The notes: generated by a model not told the origin, from the letters alone. 64,000 nt of DNA from Erodium maritimum (GCA_963921825.1 OY997590.1:41929039-41993038), one strand, 5' to 3'; shown: positions 45,042 through 57,515, counted from the stretch's first letter. Numbers and translations: made by a program.

Positions 45042-45713
45042 AATATGTATATTATGTACATCCACAAACCACATCCACTCTTTTCAACGCATTCCCACAC
45101 ATTACATCTTCTCTCACCATGATCAACATCATGCATATCCATAAACCACATCCAAAATTTTCAATTTTGACGTTTTCCATCATAACTCTTTCCGCAAGAA
45201 GCTAAATCACACAAAGTCGGTTGGGTTAGAAAGTAGTTTCAAATACATTTAATACCTTGTAGATCATTCTATTTTATTCAATAAAAATAATATACAGAAT
45301 CTGCTTGACATGTGTTGGTAGATTTGATGTCGGCTTACTTTTCTGTCCGTTACTCTTTTATGGAGTTTGAAAATGGTGAACCAATTTTTTCACTGCAAAG
45401 TATACTCACATAGTTCCTTAGAACATAAAAAATGAATTTGATAAAGACATAATTTTATGTGATTGTTCAAACTTACATCAAATACAGCCAAAGTTGTTGT
45501 TTAAGAAAACACTAAAATCGCATGCACAATAAATGTAAGAACATTTATCAAATAAGTTTGGTTTAAGAAATTAAACATACGAAAGACTTATTTGATCTAT
45601 AATAAGAGTGTTAATACTTATGATCAACAAATCAAATATATATTTTAACACTAACACAAGCTAACAACACGACATCCCACACATCCTCAAAGCATATTAT
45701 CCATAATAAACAT
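45042..45713. repeat. E8 repeat unit R1 with ACATCCACAAACCACATCC motifs
   Basis: First copy of a unit of about 0.45-0.6 kb, starting with short CATATCCAxAAxCCACATC repeats and followed by CATAACTCTTTCCGCAAGAAG, CACACAAAGTCGGTTGGGTT and CATACGAAAGACTTATTTGATC. Further copies lie at 49360-49815 and 49816-50415. AT-rich, no gene. Confidence 0.7.
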
Positions 45714-46489
45714 TGTCACGCCCCGAATTAAGCATAACCGAACCCGGAACGCGAACGGTGATGCAAGTAAAACAAAGTCTCAAATAGTTTAATAAACCGC
45801 TTTAAAAGCACCACTTTTATTGATCAAAACAATATTTTTACAACCGAGTTTTAATTTTAAAAAAACGAAAGAACACTAAAACATGAGTGTACGTCGCTAG
45901 ACAACCCCGACAGCCCGAACTCTCGCTCCCAGCTCTTCAAGCCTCGAGAGATCCTCCTAGTCCGCCTCGCGAACGGTACCTGTAGGAAAAGCAGCAGAGG
46001 GTGAGCGTTTCGCTCAGCACCATGGACACCAGACTGACTACGACATACCAGTAGAAATGCCGGGAACACCGGCAACAAACAATAACAGAGGGGACTACTA
46101 CCCCAAATCACATGTTAAACCCGACTGTCACACAAATCACTGTCAAATTCCCCCCAACCATCCAAGGCCCGTGCACGTAAAGGAGACCCCAAATCAGAGA
46201 CCGGACAACCATTTCATTAGTCACACCGACAAGGTAAAGCACAACCCTCACACAATCCTATGTGCATTTACTTGTAACTTTCCGCAACCAAACCAGTATT
46301 CGCTACTCGTCCCTACCTCAAAGGCTTGCGGGAAAAGTAGTAAAGGGGATGAGCGTTCCGCTCACCTCCACGGATACCCGTTCGATTATGGCATACTAGT
46401 AAAGCATCAACAACTTACCAATCTAAACAGGGCAAACAACTACCTCAAAACCTGATACCAAACTGTCACAACTGCTCACAATATCAATA

Positions 46490-46965
46490 CCTCAAATACT
46501 CGCTCACGTAAGGGAAACCTCGAGTGGGGATCATATTCTCAACTTAGCAAACACTATTGCTCACCATATCAACACCCCAATTACCCGATCACGTAAGGGA
46601 AACCTCAAAACGGGGATCACGTTCTCAACTAAGCAAATCACTATTGCTCACAGTATCAATACCCCAATTACCCGATCACGTAGGGGAAGCCTCAAAACGG
46701 GGATCATGTTCTCAACTAAGTAAAACACTATTGCTCACAATATCAATACCCCAATTACCCGGTCACGTAGGGGAAACCTCAAACAACCCACTCACGTGAG
46801 GGAAACCTCAAACCACCTGTCCACGTGAGGGAAACCTCAAACCACCCGTTCATGTGAGGGAAACCTCAAACAACCCGTTCACGTGAGGGAAACCTCAAAC
46901 CACCCGTTCACGTGAGGGAAACCTCAAACGACCCGCTCACGTGAGGGAAACCTCGTTCGTGCAGC
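46490..46965 (-). repeat. Minisatellites of about 88 bp and 29 bp in LTR family B
   Basis: Three units of about 88 bp (TATCAATACCCCAATTACCC, then GATCACGTAGGGGAAGCCTC) lead into about seven 29 bp units (CACGTGAGGGAAACCTCAAA then CCACCCGTT). The CACGTG core recurs in each 29 bp unit. Confidence 0.85.
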
Positions 46966-47145
46966 GCCGCAGCGCATCAACCCTAACCCCTCTCCGTGGT
47001 GAGACCCTTACACAGAGGCGATGTATCACCACCGTAAGTTATTGATGAGTCTCGAACCCAAGACCTCACCCTTCAACAATATCAACACACACAATGCACG
47101 CAAGACCACAAAGGATCAACACACATACTGCACAACCACAAGCCC

Positions 47146-47510
47146 CAGTACTTTACCGATCGCGCGTCGGAAGGTACGACACACCTCACGGGGACCACAG
47201 CCCTCGACACTTTACTGATCGCGCATCGGATGGTACGACACACCTCACGGGCATAAATCAAGCCTCAACACTTTACCAATCGCGCGTCGGAAGGTACGAC
47301 ACACCTCACGGGGACCACAGCCCTTGGCACTTTACCGGTCGCGCATCGGAAGGTACGACACACCTCTTGGGCACAGCTCAAGCCTCAGCAGTTTACCAAT
47401 CACGCACCGGAAGGTACGACACACCTCATGGGGAACACAGCCCTCGACACTTTACCGATCGCGCATCGGAAGGTACGACACACCTCTCGGGCACAACTCA
47501 TCCAAGTATC
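47146..47510 (-). repeat. 61 bp minisatellite in LTR family B
   Basis: Six units of CACTTTACCGATCGCGCATC then GGAAGGTACGACACACCTC, in alternating subtypes (GGGGACCACAGCCCTC and GGGCACAGCTCAAGCC). The long frames here (such as 47094-47561) are repeat artefacts. Related units occur at 59010-59365. Confidence 0.85.
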
Positions 47511-49354
47511 ACCAGAACAATCACAATCACAACCAAATATCACACAATACTCCGCAAATAGAAAAATTAACATCACGATTAACTACCACTCAGCAAGTCA
47601 GTCAACAACCATATAGGTTTAACAGCCCATAGGCACTCATGGCCACACACAACCACAATCAGTTCATTAACCCTATGACACCACCAAGTGCCACATGCAT
47701 TTCTATTGTTCGACAGGTTCACTCAACCTACAACACCACCAAGTGTCACGTGCAATTCTATTATTCGACAGGTTCACTCACTCAACCTACGACACCACCA
47801 AGTGTCACATGCAGTTCTATTATTCGACAGGTTTACATATCCTACGACACCAACAGTGTCACATGCATTTCTACTGATAACTTTCCCTAGTCAAGGCCGA
47901 TATCCGGCTACTTTTCCCTACCTCTTGAAGCGTGTCAAATCCGATACTCGCACTCCGGCAATGCTCCATATTACCCGCTTAGCCTGCTCTTTCCACGGTC
48001 GGCGACACGGTCTACAATGATCACAATTAACACACTTTTTATAAAGCAGGTGAAACCCGAATTTAATGAACTTAACGCTCAAACGCAACCCCGACAATGC
48101 TGATCACTCCCAAACTTTTCGATTACTCGACATTGTCAACAAAGGGTCCGGAAAAGTCCGATTCGCCGGCTCGGCGAATCTGCCCGGGATCGGTAAACGC
48201 CCTTCCGGGGCTCCGAAAATTCCCATTTTCGTTTCTACGATCTTAAAATAATTCGCGTGTTCCAACGCAATCGACGGAACTAAATTCCGACGTTCAAGCG
48301 ATTTTATTCGCGTTTAAAGTTTCTAAACCCGATAATTCCAATTTTCCCAATTTAATTCCATAATTTTATACGGGTTTTAGTTATCCACTCGGGGATCGTC
48401 CAAGACCACCCGAGCCCAAAAAATTCGACACCCTAACACGTGGGCCCCACCCGGCCACACCGGAAAACGCTCATTTTCGCCCCAAAATGTTCCTAACGAC
48501 CTCTAAACCTCAACCGTTCATCATTTAATCAATTCTAAACGAACACTTAGAAATCAAACACGTCGAAACGAGGAAAATTCAGGTTCTTATAGTAGGCAAC
48601 GACGAGGGGATAACAATTATGCAAGAACAAACCCGATCCAACGGTCGGATCGTCGTTGATCTTCAAAAAACCCAAGTTTTTCCCTTATTTCTCTCCTTCC
48701 CCTTCTCTCTCTTCTTTCTCTCTCTATTTCTCTTTTTTTTTTCTGAATTTCCGTGTACCCTCTCCAACCATACCTTTTATTTTTTTTTTCTTGATCAGCA
48801 AATTACCTTTTATTTTGTTTTAAAAACCAAACCAACCTTAAAAGACCAATTTACCCCTCTCCCTTCCTTTTGTTTTTAAAATAAAGCCAAAGACAACATT
48901 GTCTTTTCAACACCCTTCCACCCCTTTTTGACAAGTGTCTTGTGGGTCCCCTTGATTAGAAAATATCTTCGTAGATATTTTTCAATCAGATTCGCGAAAT
49001 TCGGTCGTCTCGGGCCCCGTGCGGGCCCATTTTCCAAGAATTTACGAAACTTCGCGTTCTACAAAAAAACGGCTCAACCAAGACCGCTGTGATGATGGCT
49101 AAGCTTTTTGGATCCAAATCGGGCCTCGAGCGGACCAAAACGTCGCTCGGTTGACTTTTTCGGTAAAAAGTCAACTTTTCCCAAATTGGTCAAAAAGTTT
49201 CCCTGAGTCACCCTGAACTCACTTTGGTCGATATCGGGGTCACCTTAAGTCCGGTATGACCCTCGGGGACAATTTTAGGTTCATTTAGCTGTCTGTCCCA
49301 AAATTCTAAATTTTTCCGTTTTTCCGCCGATCACCCTGAAATCTGCCAAAACAT

Positions 49355-50415
49355 CTTGCACATATATAATATACATCTTACATATCCAGAATCTACATCA
49401 TGCGTATCCAGAATCTATATCTTGCATATCCACAACCCACATCAAGAATTTTAAGCTTCGACGTTTGTTTGTTAAAATGAGCATAACTCTTTGCACAAGA
49501 AGCCAAAGCACACAAAGTCAATTGGATTAGAAAGTTGACTCAAAGATCTTTCTAGTGGTGTAGGCTAAGTTATTTAATAACTAGTAGATAATTCCATTTT
49601 ATTAAATTAAAATAATCGATAAAAAATTGTTTTTACGTGTTTTGGCAGATTTCATGTCGGCTTAATTTTATACCCATTACTCTTTTATGGAGTATGAAAG
49701 TGGAGAACCATTTTTTGCACTGCAAAGCAGACTTGCAGAGATTTTTATAACATCAAAAAAATTTTGAATTTGATAAAAAATAATTTTTAAAACTTAACTC
49801 AAATGCAGCTAAGGTGGCATATCCAGAATGGACATCTTGCATATCCAGAATGTACATCTTGCACATACACATCCATAATTTACTTTTTTATATCCATAAT
49901 CTACATCTTGCATATCCACAACCCACATTCATAATTTTTCAGCTTTGACGTTTGCTTGTTAAAATGAGCATAACTCTTTCCACATGAATCCAAATCACAC
50001 AAAGTAAATTGGGTTAAAAAATATACTTAAAGATAATTTCAATGGTGTAGGCTAAGTTATTTAACACATGGTAGATAATTTCAGTTTATTCAATAAAAGT
50101 AATCCATGAAATCTCTTTTACATGTTTTGGCAAATTTGATGCTCACTTACATTTCTGCTCATTAGTCTTTCATGCAGTATGCAAATTGAGAACCAAATAT
50201 TTCATTCAAAAGTAGACTCAAAGAGATTTTTAGAACATCAAATAAATCCTAATTGATAAATAAATTAATTTTATATTAATTTTCGAACTTACCTCAAATG
50301 CATCTAAGGGTGTTATTTTGGAAAATACAAAAATCACATGTATAAAAAATATAAGAATATTTATAAAATAAGTTTGGTTTCACAAAATAAACATACGAAA
50401 GACATATTTGATCTT
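49355..50415. repeat. E8 repeat units R2 and R3
   Basis: Two more copies of the R1 unit. Each begins with CATATCCAGAATCTACATC-like repeats (49375-49450; 49815-49925), followed by GACGTTTG(T/C)TTGTTAAAATG, GAGCATAACTCTTT, ACACAAAGT and TTTTGGCA(G/A)ATTT. R3 ends in ACATATTTGATCTT, the left target duplication of the LINE-like insertion. No coding sequence. Confidence 0.7.
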
Positions 50416-50885
50416 TCTTTTTTGATAAACGAGGGGAAATTTCATTATACGAGAAAGGGAGTACAATGAAAGCAGAAATCAGACTGAGGAGGTTGATTCT
50501 GAGTAAACTAAACCGTAAAGAAATAATAAGAAAACTTTCTTGTAACACAAAAACCAAGCAAAAAAATAAAAACATACGAAGCAACTGCAGAAGACACATC
50601 AAACCAAAACACGCAACCGGACAAAAGTTCCAATCTAGAAAAGATATTGGTTTGAACTACCCTGCAGCTCAAAGTAGTGCGTCTCAGCCAAAATGACCAA
50701 AACATAGGACACCAGCAGCCAAAACCAACTCCGAGGCCACAACATGTCCCATCCTAATAAAACCGACTCAGGAGTCCGAGAATGAATACCAATGATTCCA
50801 CCAAGACAATAGAAACCTTGAAAAACATCTCTGAAAGGATCAGATTACCAAGAAACTCACGACTTCTAATTAAAGAATGCTAACT

Positions 50886-51494
50886 TCACTTGAGGAGTAG
50901 TGGCGGAGGAACAGACTCAAAATCATCCGAATCCTCATCATCATAAACATCCTCATATAAGTCATCCTCGTCACCTTCCAAGTCTAGACTTTCATGCACC
51001 TCCAAATCCAGATTGTTAAATTGATCTAAAGCAGAATCAACAGTTTTCAACACTTTAATCCCAACCTGCTTTACATAGTCCCAGTTCTCTAGACTAGATT
51101 CACATTCTTTTCTTCTAGAACTTGCCTTAAAAAGGATCGGCGTTTAATAAGACGCTGAAACTTTCAAGTTCTTCTTTCGCTGCCTAGAACTTTGTGGAGG
51201 AGAAGAGGCTTGCGCTACACACAAAGTCGAATCCAAAGGGTTTGGACGACTTGTATTAACAGTAGGATCCTTAGAAATTAAAGATAAGCCTTTGTCATCT
51301 TCCGCAGGTTCAGAAAAGGAATTAGCTACCCTTGATTTATCAACAGAATCAACCTGATCTTCTTGACTAATCCATTCTTTATTTGAAGAGGAGTCTGGAA
51401 AACTCACAGATGGGAAACAAATTTCTGGAACTTCTGTAATATTCACGCCCATAACGTAGGGAAGAAAACATGATGTTCCCAGAGCAAAATTCAT
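50886..51494 (-). pseudogene. Retroposon protein C-terminal part with acidic tail
   Basis: From an ATG at 51494 a frame runs 116 codons (MNFALGTSCFLPYVMGVNIT, many Ser/Pro/Asp) to TAA at 51144-51146, and the same frame continues to TGA at 50886-50888. The second part ends in a run rich in Asp and Glu (DDLYEDVYDDEDSDDFESVP) and PPPLLK. Continuity across the single stop suggests one former protein. It may be a LINE ORF1 product; I do not recognise the family. Confidence 0.55.
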
Positions 51495-51866
51495 ATTTAA
51501 CGAGTTAACTTTTGAATTTCAATGAATCAGCAAGAAGACTTTATCAGAAGAAGCCGACGCAGGATCAGAATCACAAATAAAATGTAACAAAGTACCCAAA
51601 GACTGTCCAATTGCCTGAACAGAAGTCTCAGTTCTCCAATGGAATGGAAAAGAATACCCTCCACTTGAAGCCATTGAAAGAAACCTCCAACAGTAACCAA
51701 AATACCTTAATTACTCAGCAGCTTAAACCACGGTTTTAGACGCCCAATTTTCTTCCTCTAAGGAATCTCTGAGAGACGAATTAAGAACAGTCAGGAGAAA
51801 GATACGATGTCCAAAAGAGCGGAGGACGATATCCTCTTGGCCTAAGGATTTAAACACCCCAATAAA

Positions 51867-52661
51867 TCAAGAAGTAGACCAATTATTATGAGCCATTACC
51901 AGAATGCCTGCTAATGCCATTGCACGAGAACCCTCCTTAGAAGACCCATGGGTAGTCAATTCAGCTTGAGATTTTGGAATCCATTTCTGCTTCATTTTTC
52001 GGAGAAGAAAATTTGGAATTGGGAATGTTCTGTTTAGCAAAATCGACCAATATTTTATACCCATCCTCCAATGTCCCATGAAATGCCTCAATGGCCTCCT
52101 TGGCCAGACCTGAATTCATCTTAACAAAACCAAAATAATTTGCCATTTTGGTTTGAACGTTTGCAAACAAAACAATAATAAACACCTTCAGGTCCTAGAA
52201 GATTTTTCAGCCAAACCTCATTTCTTCCCGTAAGGATATTGCAGATAAACAACTTCCTTTCTCCTATAGAAAAATCACACTGAGAGGAAACAGAAGCTGA
52301 GAAACTCACCCTCCTCATGATTCACCAAAGAATGGAATATTTGGGATCCCTCAATCTGTTGAACCATTGTAGAGACCCTCCCAGCTGCGGGCCAACGCTC
52401 AGCTCTTTGAGCTTGATTGGCAAGAACGTTAGGAGCTAGGTTACCAGAGGGTTTGTCGATGACCTGACCTTCAGTCTATGGAGAGATATGCAACGAGCTT
52501 CCTCTTGGATCGACGACTACAGACTTTGGTCTTGTAGGTTTAACCACTGGACTCACCGAAACGTTCTGTGCCATGAAAGCATTTCCTTTTCTCTCATCTC
52601 TCTTCATCATACTCTTCTGTGAGGATCTAAGTATCCATAAAAGTGAATCTTTCAACAGCAT
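51867..52661 (-). pseudogene. Retroposon protein N-terminal part, fragmented
   Basis: Short leftward frames that shift into each other: 52476-52661 (SMMKRDERKGNAFMAQNVSV), 52121-52318 (CDFSIGERKLFICNILTGRN), 51961-52185 (MANYFGFVKMNSGLAKEAIE) and 51867-52091. Together they look like one decayed protein, perhaps LINE ORF1. No zinc knuckle or catalytic motif is visible. Confidence 0.45.
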
Positions 52662-53175
52662 AACAACACCATACCAAAAGAAGCAATAGAAAATATCCGG
52701 AAAACTGACCGGAGAAGAATGATGCCTTTAGGGAAAAGAGGGGCGAACCACAAAAACTCACAACTTCAAACTCAGAGACAAGGCAGCTTGAAATAAATTG
52801 AAAATGGAGGCCTGAGCAGGTAGGAGACGAGACGTCCGGGCCGAAACGTGGAACGAGGAGACCATGAACGGTCGGAGACAAGAGGCGGTCCCAACCTTGG
52901 CTTCAAGGAATCGCTTCAACTATGCTTCACGTTGTTGCTGAACACATACGCGAACCCAAAATAAAAACTGGGTTTTTAAACTGAACGGCGGTGAAATGGC
53001 GAGCAACGACTAACGGAGGTGCTCAATCCACGTTCTCCATGACAGCAGCTTCTCAGCGAGCCGGAGAGGACACAAAACTGACGCCGGCAGCATAAAAGAG
53101 AAGGTCGGGGACTGGCGCGTGGACTAGCGCGTTCTCCTAGGGCCGGCAGTAACCCTCAAATACATATTTGATCTT

Positions 53176-53688
53176 GAATAAGAATGTGAATACTTGTTAT
53201 TATCAAAACACATATATATTATAATCTTGACATAGTCATAACACCTCTTGCATATCCAGAAACTACATTTTCTATCACCAGGATCTACATCATGCATATG
53301 CACAACTCACATCTAACACTTCCTTAATAGGTAAGTTTTCCATGCTTCAAAACATATTCGACACTATACTTGATATATCTCTTTGAATAGGAAAAATATT
53401 GGCTCAAGAACGAATCCAATCGGGGTTGAAACGAAACAGAAATGATTAAATTAGTGAATTTGTCAAGAAAACTATTTTCCATACGTTGACACGTGGTGCA
53501 TTATTATTACAATACTACCCTTATCAGCTATCATCATAATGATTTGTGAGTTGGAAAAAGTTCAAATAATTACACAATTTGCTATTATGCATCTTTTAAT
53601 CTCATCCATTCATTTGCCTCATCCTACACCTCACATGAGTTCGCACGGTCGCACTATAGCAAGTGGGTCTCACTTGATACCAATCCTT
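53176..53688. other. E8 right end
   Basis: Continues R3 after the retroposon: further CATATCCAGAAACTACAT-like repeats (53245-53310), then the inverted block GTTGAAACGAAACAGAAATG (about 53431) that pairs with about 43190-43212, and an end CACTTGATACCAATCCTT resembling the MITE right ends. A TA run and GAGAGA run follow (53689-53728). Confidence 0.6.

Positions 53689-53728
<40 letters not shown>
53689..53728. repeat. TA and GA microsatellite
   Basis: TA repeat (53689-53710) passing directly into GA repeat (53711-53728) between E8 and E9. Confidence 0.95.
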
Positions 53729-54664
53729 CTCAATATTAAATGCGAACGCATATTTATTGTGCAAACTACAAACTCACAAGAGGGCGACATATGTAATTTT
53801 TGCACGCACAGATCTTGTTCGCATTCGCACAGCTCTGATACTCCTCACGCAAAGCGCTGACACTCTTCCATACAAATGTTGACATGTGTCCTCTTTTTGC
53901 GCATACAAAGTGCTGGTACCAATGTACAAGTGTTGGTACATATTGGTACCTGCACCCGTGTATATAAAGTACATGCACTTGTGTATGTAATATACCAGCA
54001 CTACCCCCCATGCAAAGCGTTGGTACCTTCCATACAATATCGACACATATCTTTTTTTGCGCATACAAAGTGTTGTTACGTGGCACCACCACAACTCTAC
54101 ATGTTGGTACAAGCACTCGTGTAATAAAGTACCAACACTTGTGTATGTAAGGTACGAAAATTGTGCATGTGATGCAGTCCATATCGTAGACGTATTAATG
54201 CAGTAGTTTAAGAGCCCGAAAAGGAGTTAGTGTTAGAATTCGACAAAACCCTAGCATTTTTTGGGTCGAAACAGGCTCTCGAGAAAACTCATTCTTTTCT
54301 ATGATTGATGCTGTTTTTTCACCATTCGGGGTCATCTAGATGGTTAAATTCGTACATTTTGAGTCCAAGGATTTATTTCCTCTGTTTTAGGGTTTTCAGA
54401 TTTCCTTTATTCTTATTTGGACTTTGGGATTAGTTTCCTAATTGTATTAGAACTTTGGGGTTTAGTTTCGCTATATAAGCACATGAGGCTTTGATTGTAA
54501 ATAAGTTATTCTGAATTAATAAACACAAAAACAACACTTGTGTGTGTAAGGTACCAGCACTTTGTATGAGAGGTACTAACACTACACGCGCGCGAAAAGG
54601 ACACGTTTTGCCTTCCTGTGAGTCCACAGTTTGCACAATAAAGGCGGTTTGTATGTTATACCGT

Positions 54665-54668
<4 letters not shown>
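53729..54668. mobile_element. MITE-like element E9, interrupted
   Basis: Left end CTCAATATTAAATGCGAACG with TTTATTGTGCAAACTACAAA and CTCACAAGAGGGCGACA. The right end is the reverse of CAAACCGCCTTTATTGTGCA and ACTCACAGGAAGGCAAAACG. The interior repeats TTGGTACC / CACTTGTGTATGTAA units like E4. A TA run follows (54669-54706). About 350 bp (54181-54533) does not fit the family and looks inserted. Confidence 0.7.
54181..54533 (+). other. Unassigned insert within E9, possible retroelement end
   Basis: It differs from E4 at this place. It has GCTATATAAGCACATGAGG (TATA-like) and ends AATTAATAAACACAAAAAC (polyadenylation-like), a layout seen in plant LTR R-U5 parts. I found no clear 5 bp duplication and no second LTR. 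Confidence 0.35.
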
Positions 54669-54709
<41 letters not shown>

Positions 54710-54809
54710 TCGAATATAAAAACAAGTTTTCGGTTCTAGTTTTCTCAAAACTTATGCAATCAATTACCATGTAATTTCATTCAATATTACATGATGCTCT
54801 AATAACACT

Positions 54810-55322
54810 GTAGGATTTGTTTGATCAGTCGAGTCCGGTTGTTCTATGGATGGGATGTTGGAGTTGGGTCTCTTCGTGGTTGTTCTTGGTGGTGTTGTGG
54901 GTTGATGCTCCGTCCGTGGGGATCCAAAAGGTTGGTGGATGGAGATTGTTGGTCACTGGTGTTGGTAGGGGAGTTGGTGGTTGGTGTTTGTCTCGGGTGT
55001 TGTTGTTGAGTAGTTGTGGTGGTTTTGGGTTGATTTTATTCAAGATCGTTCATCCTTTGTGTTCCGTCTTCAGCCAGAGTAGGTCCCGGTGGTTCTGTTT
55101 CACGAATCGAGGTCGTTTCTTTTGTGTGTTTTTTCCCCATCGTTCCGTTGACGGGGTTTGTGTTCGAGGACATTTTGTCCTTAGGTTTGGGTTTATCCCC
55201 CTTTAATCTCCCATTTCGAGCTAGTTTGGTAATCGTATCCTTAGGTCGTTTTCAATCTTTGTGTTCCTTTCCTTCTAGGAAAATACACTTTTTAAATAAA
55301 AATATGAGCTTATAAAAAAAAT
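54810..55322 (+). other. G/T-rich segment with A tail, possible LINE 3' end
   Basis: A long G/T-rich stretch without known protein (the 129-codon frame at 54817-55206 has no domain) ends with TATGAGCTTATAAAAAAAAT. G/T-rich 3' regions with such tails are common in plant LINEs truncated at the 5' side. No clear target duplication found. Confidence 0.35.
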
Positions 55323-57340
55323 AGGTTTCACTAACAAGGCGGGGAAAAAATATTCATAATCCTTAAATTCCTATATTCCAAGCAACAATGTATTGACTAA
55401 TCTAGTGCTGCTATTTAATAGATATTACCTCGTTGTAGAGAAACAATTGGTTCGAGACTGGGTCCTATGTCTTATTGCGAAGATTTCTCGAGACACCTTA
55501 GTGTTTCCCCTCTAACGGTATCCATACGATTTAGCAATTCCTGCACCAAATCTTCCTAGTACCCTTTAAAATTTTCACTTTTGTTCTTTGTATATGGTGA
55601 CCAAAATTTGCAGCAGATAAGCTTGTAATTTTTGGCCATTATGGTGCAGTATTTTAGGCTTTGATTTTCCTTAAATCAACTCCCAATATAATTAAGAAAA
55701 CCTGCAAAAGGAGAAATCATAAAGAAGTATTGTTTGTTTACTTTAGCCCAATTTAGATTTCCCTTTTGTGTAGACAATTTAAAATTCTCTTTACTTGTTC
55801 TAGTTAAATAAAACACCAAGTATGTATATACAAATATATGAGTTGGCCAAAATCACTATTCATAGCATGAAAAGTGAATTTCGGCCTAACTCATTTATAT
55901 TCCATATTTTAATGCTTTATTTAATTTAAATAAATACAAATAATGACATCATCTCACAAACAAGTAATTAAATACATATGTTTATTATATCAAATATAAT
56001 TTCTATTATTTATTTAAATCGGACCTCCAAGGTCGAATTCGTAGTAGGTTTTACTCTTTTGTGTGTGACCCTTTAAGTTTCACATGACGTTGGTAATGAA
56101 ACCAAAATTATCATTTCTTCCATAAGTTACTTATAAGACACATAACTACCTAAGTCATATGAATTTGACCTTAATATTTTGGCATAACCTATTGCCATAA
56201 GTATTTTTTTATCCTTTATCGTTTTGGCGATGTCATGACTGAACAAAAGGCATAGAAGAATCATCCTTGTTATAGTACAGTCTTTACATCTTTTTTATTT
56301 ATTTTGATACATGATGGTTTTATTGGAAGACTTTGAAATCTCAAGCTGAAATTACAAAGCAAAGTTGATGCTACCCAAAGAAAGGGGATCAACCTCAAAT
56401 ACCTCCGAAAAAGAAAACAAAAAAAAACATTGAGACATGGAAGGATATAAGGACCCCTCAACTAACAAAACGTTAGGGTAACAAAATAAGAACCAATCAA
56501 AACCGATAACAGCTATTGCAGATAAAAAAAGATGTCTATCAACGGACTCTCTCTAAAAGGCTACAATAATTATGAAGATCTTCATTCTCTCTGAAGAACA
56601 TTTCAAGAACAGCAAGCAACAGAGTTCGTCAACAAGGTAGAAAGACATGAAGGACTCGAAGAACAGCAGTAGTTTAGGCTACAAGTAGGCCGGGTTTCTA
56701 ATTAGCAACATCAACCATTCTAACCATGGAAGAGTCATAGGTAGTATGGTGGATCCTCCTCAACACATCGGCGGTGGTTCGAGATCTACCAGTCATACTC
56801 ACAGAGAAGTCATATAACAGAGGATTGCTTCATCCTCCTCAATTGGACCTCCGCCAGGCTTCGAAATCCAACCAAAGAAACTCATCAAAACAAGAAGGAG
56901 AAGGTTCCAGGATGCTCAATCATCCTCATCTGATACAGGAACGTGGTGGTAGGATGCAGAACCTTAGCTGGCCGTACAACACTTTCTAAGGTTCCAATGC
57001 ATGAAGATGGAGTCGATGATGGAGATTACTTCAACTGGTCGTACAACACTCTTTGAAGAACCAAAGTAACTAGGAGGATAGATGGTGGATTGAATGACGT
57101 CACACAGATTATGGAAAGTCTGTGATAAGTCGAACAAACAATCCTCAAGGCTTCGCACACAAAAATGTTGAATGTGATAGGTTCTTCCCAGAAGAAAAAT
57201 CGAATTTTTATTTCATAATACATGCTGAGAAGGGACTTTATTGAATAGTCCAGCAGCAAATGACCTTCAAGGTCGAAAATTGATTTCATTTGACTCTAAT
57301 TAATTCTTGAATTTAAACGACTCTTGAGAAACTAAAGGCT
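55323..57340. other. AT-rich DNA without recognisable gene
   Basis: About 2 kb. Scattered short frames lack domains. At 56278-56330 a T-rich start followed by TTTTGATACATGATGG resembles a reversed LINE tail, but no matching duplication was found. Part of it may be the 3' end or LTR of the gypsy fragment to the right; a second LTR copy needed for proof is not in the window. Confidence 0.5.
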
Positions 57341-57515
57341 TGGAATCTGCAAAACAACAAAAGTAACTCATTAATAATCTGAATTTAAATGCATACATTG
57401 ACTATTTAATGTTCTTGAGTGGTTTGAGGGGCTGAATCTCCTTTGGAAATGATGAATAAGTTGGCTTCATTAATTCCTTGAAGTAGAGGCAAAACAGATT
57501 TGTTGAAGTCTTGAA

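Larger units (their letters stand above)
45714..49348 (-). mobile_element. Solo gypsy LTR, family B, target duplication AAACAT
   Basis: About 3635 bp from TGTCACGCCCCGAATTAAGC to CTGAAATCTGCCA, with AAACAT on both sides (45708-45713 and 49349-49354; five or six bases). It shares blocks with the Tekay LTR in the same order (TTTCCCTAGTCAAGGCCGA, CCCCGACAATG, CGGCGAATCTGCCCGGG, CT-rich tract, TCGCTCGGTTGACTTTT) but has its own minisatellites. No internal region is seen. Confidence 0.85.
50416..53161 (-). mobile_element. LINE-like retroposon without reverse transcriptase
   Basis: 2746 bp with a 14 bp direct duplication ACATATTTGATCTT on both sides (50402-50415 and 53162-53175). That length is typical of target-primed retroposition, not of LTR elements. 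Read leftward it ends CCCTCGTTTATCAAAAAAGA, an A-rich tail like plant L1 ends. It starts in a GC-rich segment (52850-53160). It has broken protein frames but no endonuclease or reverse transcriptase motif, so it is an internally deleted or non-autonomous LINE, or a retroposed transcript of another kind. Confidence 0.8.
42992..53688. mobile_element. Large AT-rich element E8 of unknown class with three nested insertions
   Basis: Both outer parts are related in inverted orientation: the left has CTAATTTAATCATTCCCGTT next to TTCGTTTCAACTCCGAT (about 43163-43212), and the right carries the reverse of near-identical blocks (about 53431-53490). CACGTGTC motifs also match. TA runs lie outside both ends. 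Minus the insertions, about 2.6 kb remains, made largely of CATATCCAGAATCTACATC-type short repeats and a longer repeat with GAGCATAACTCTTT. No coding sequence of its own was found. It may be a non-autonomous DNA element (Helitron-like or TIR); outer boundaries are inferred. Confidence 0.5.

Noticed and set aside
54817..55206. 129-codon hydrophobic frame (Trp, Cys and Phe rich)
   Set aside because: The G/T-rich composition alone gives such residues. No signal peptide plus domain pattern; more likely a LINE 3' region.
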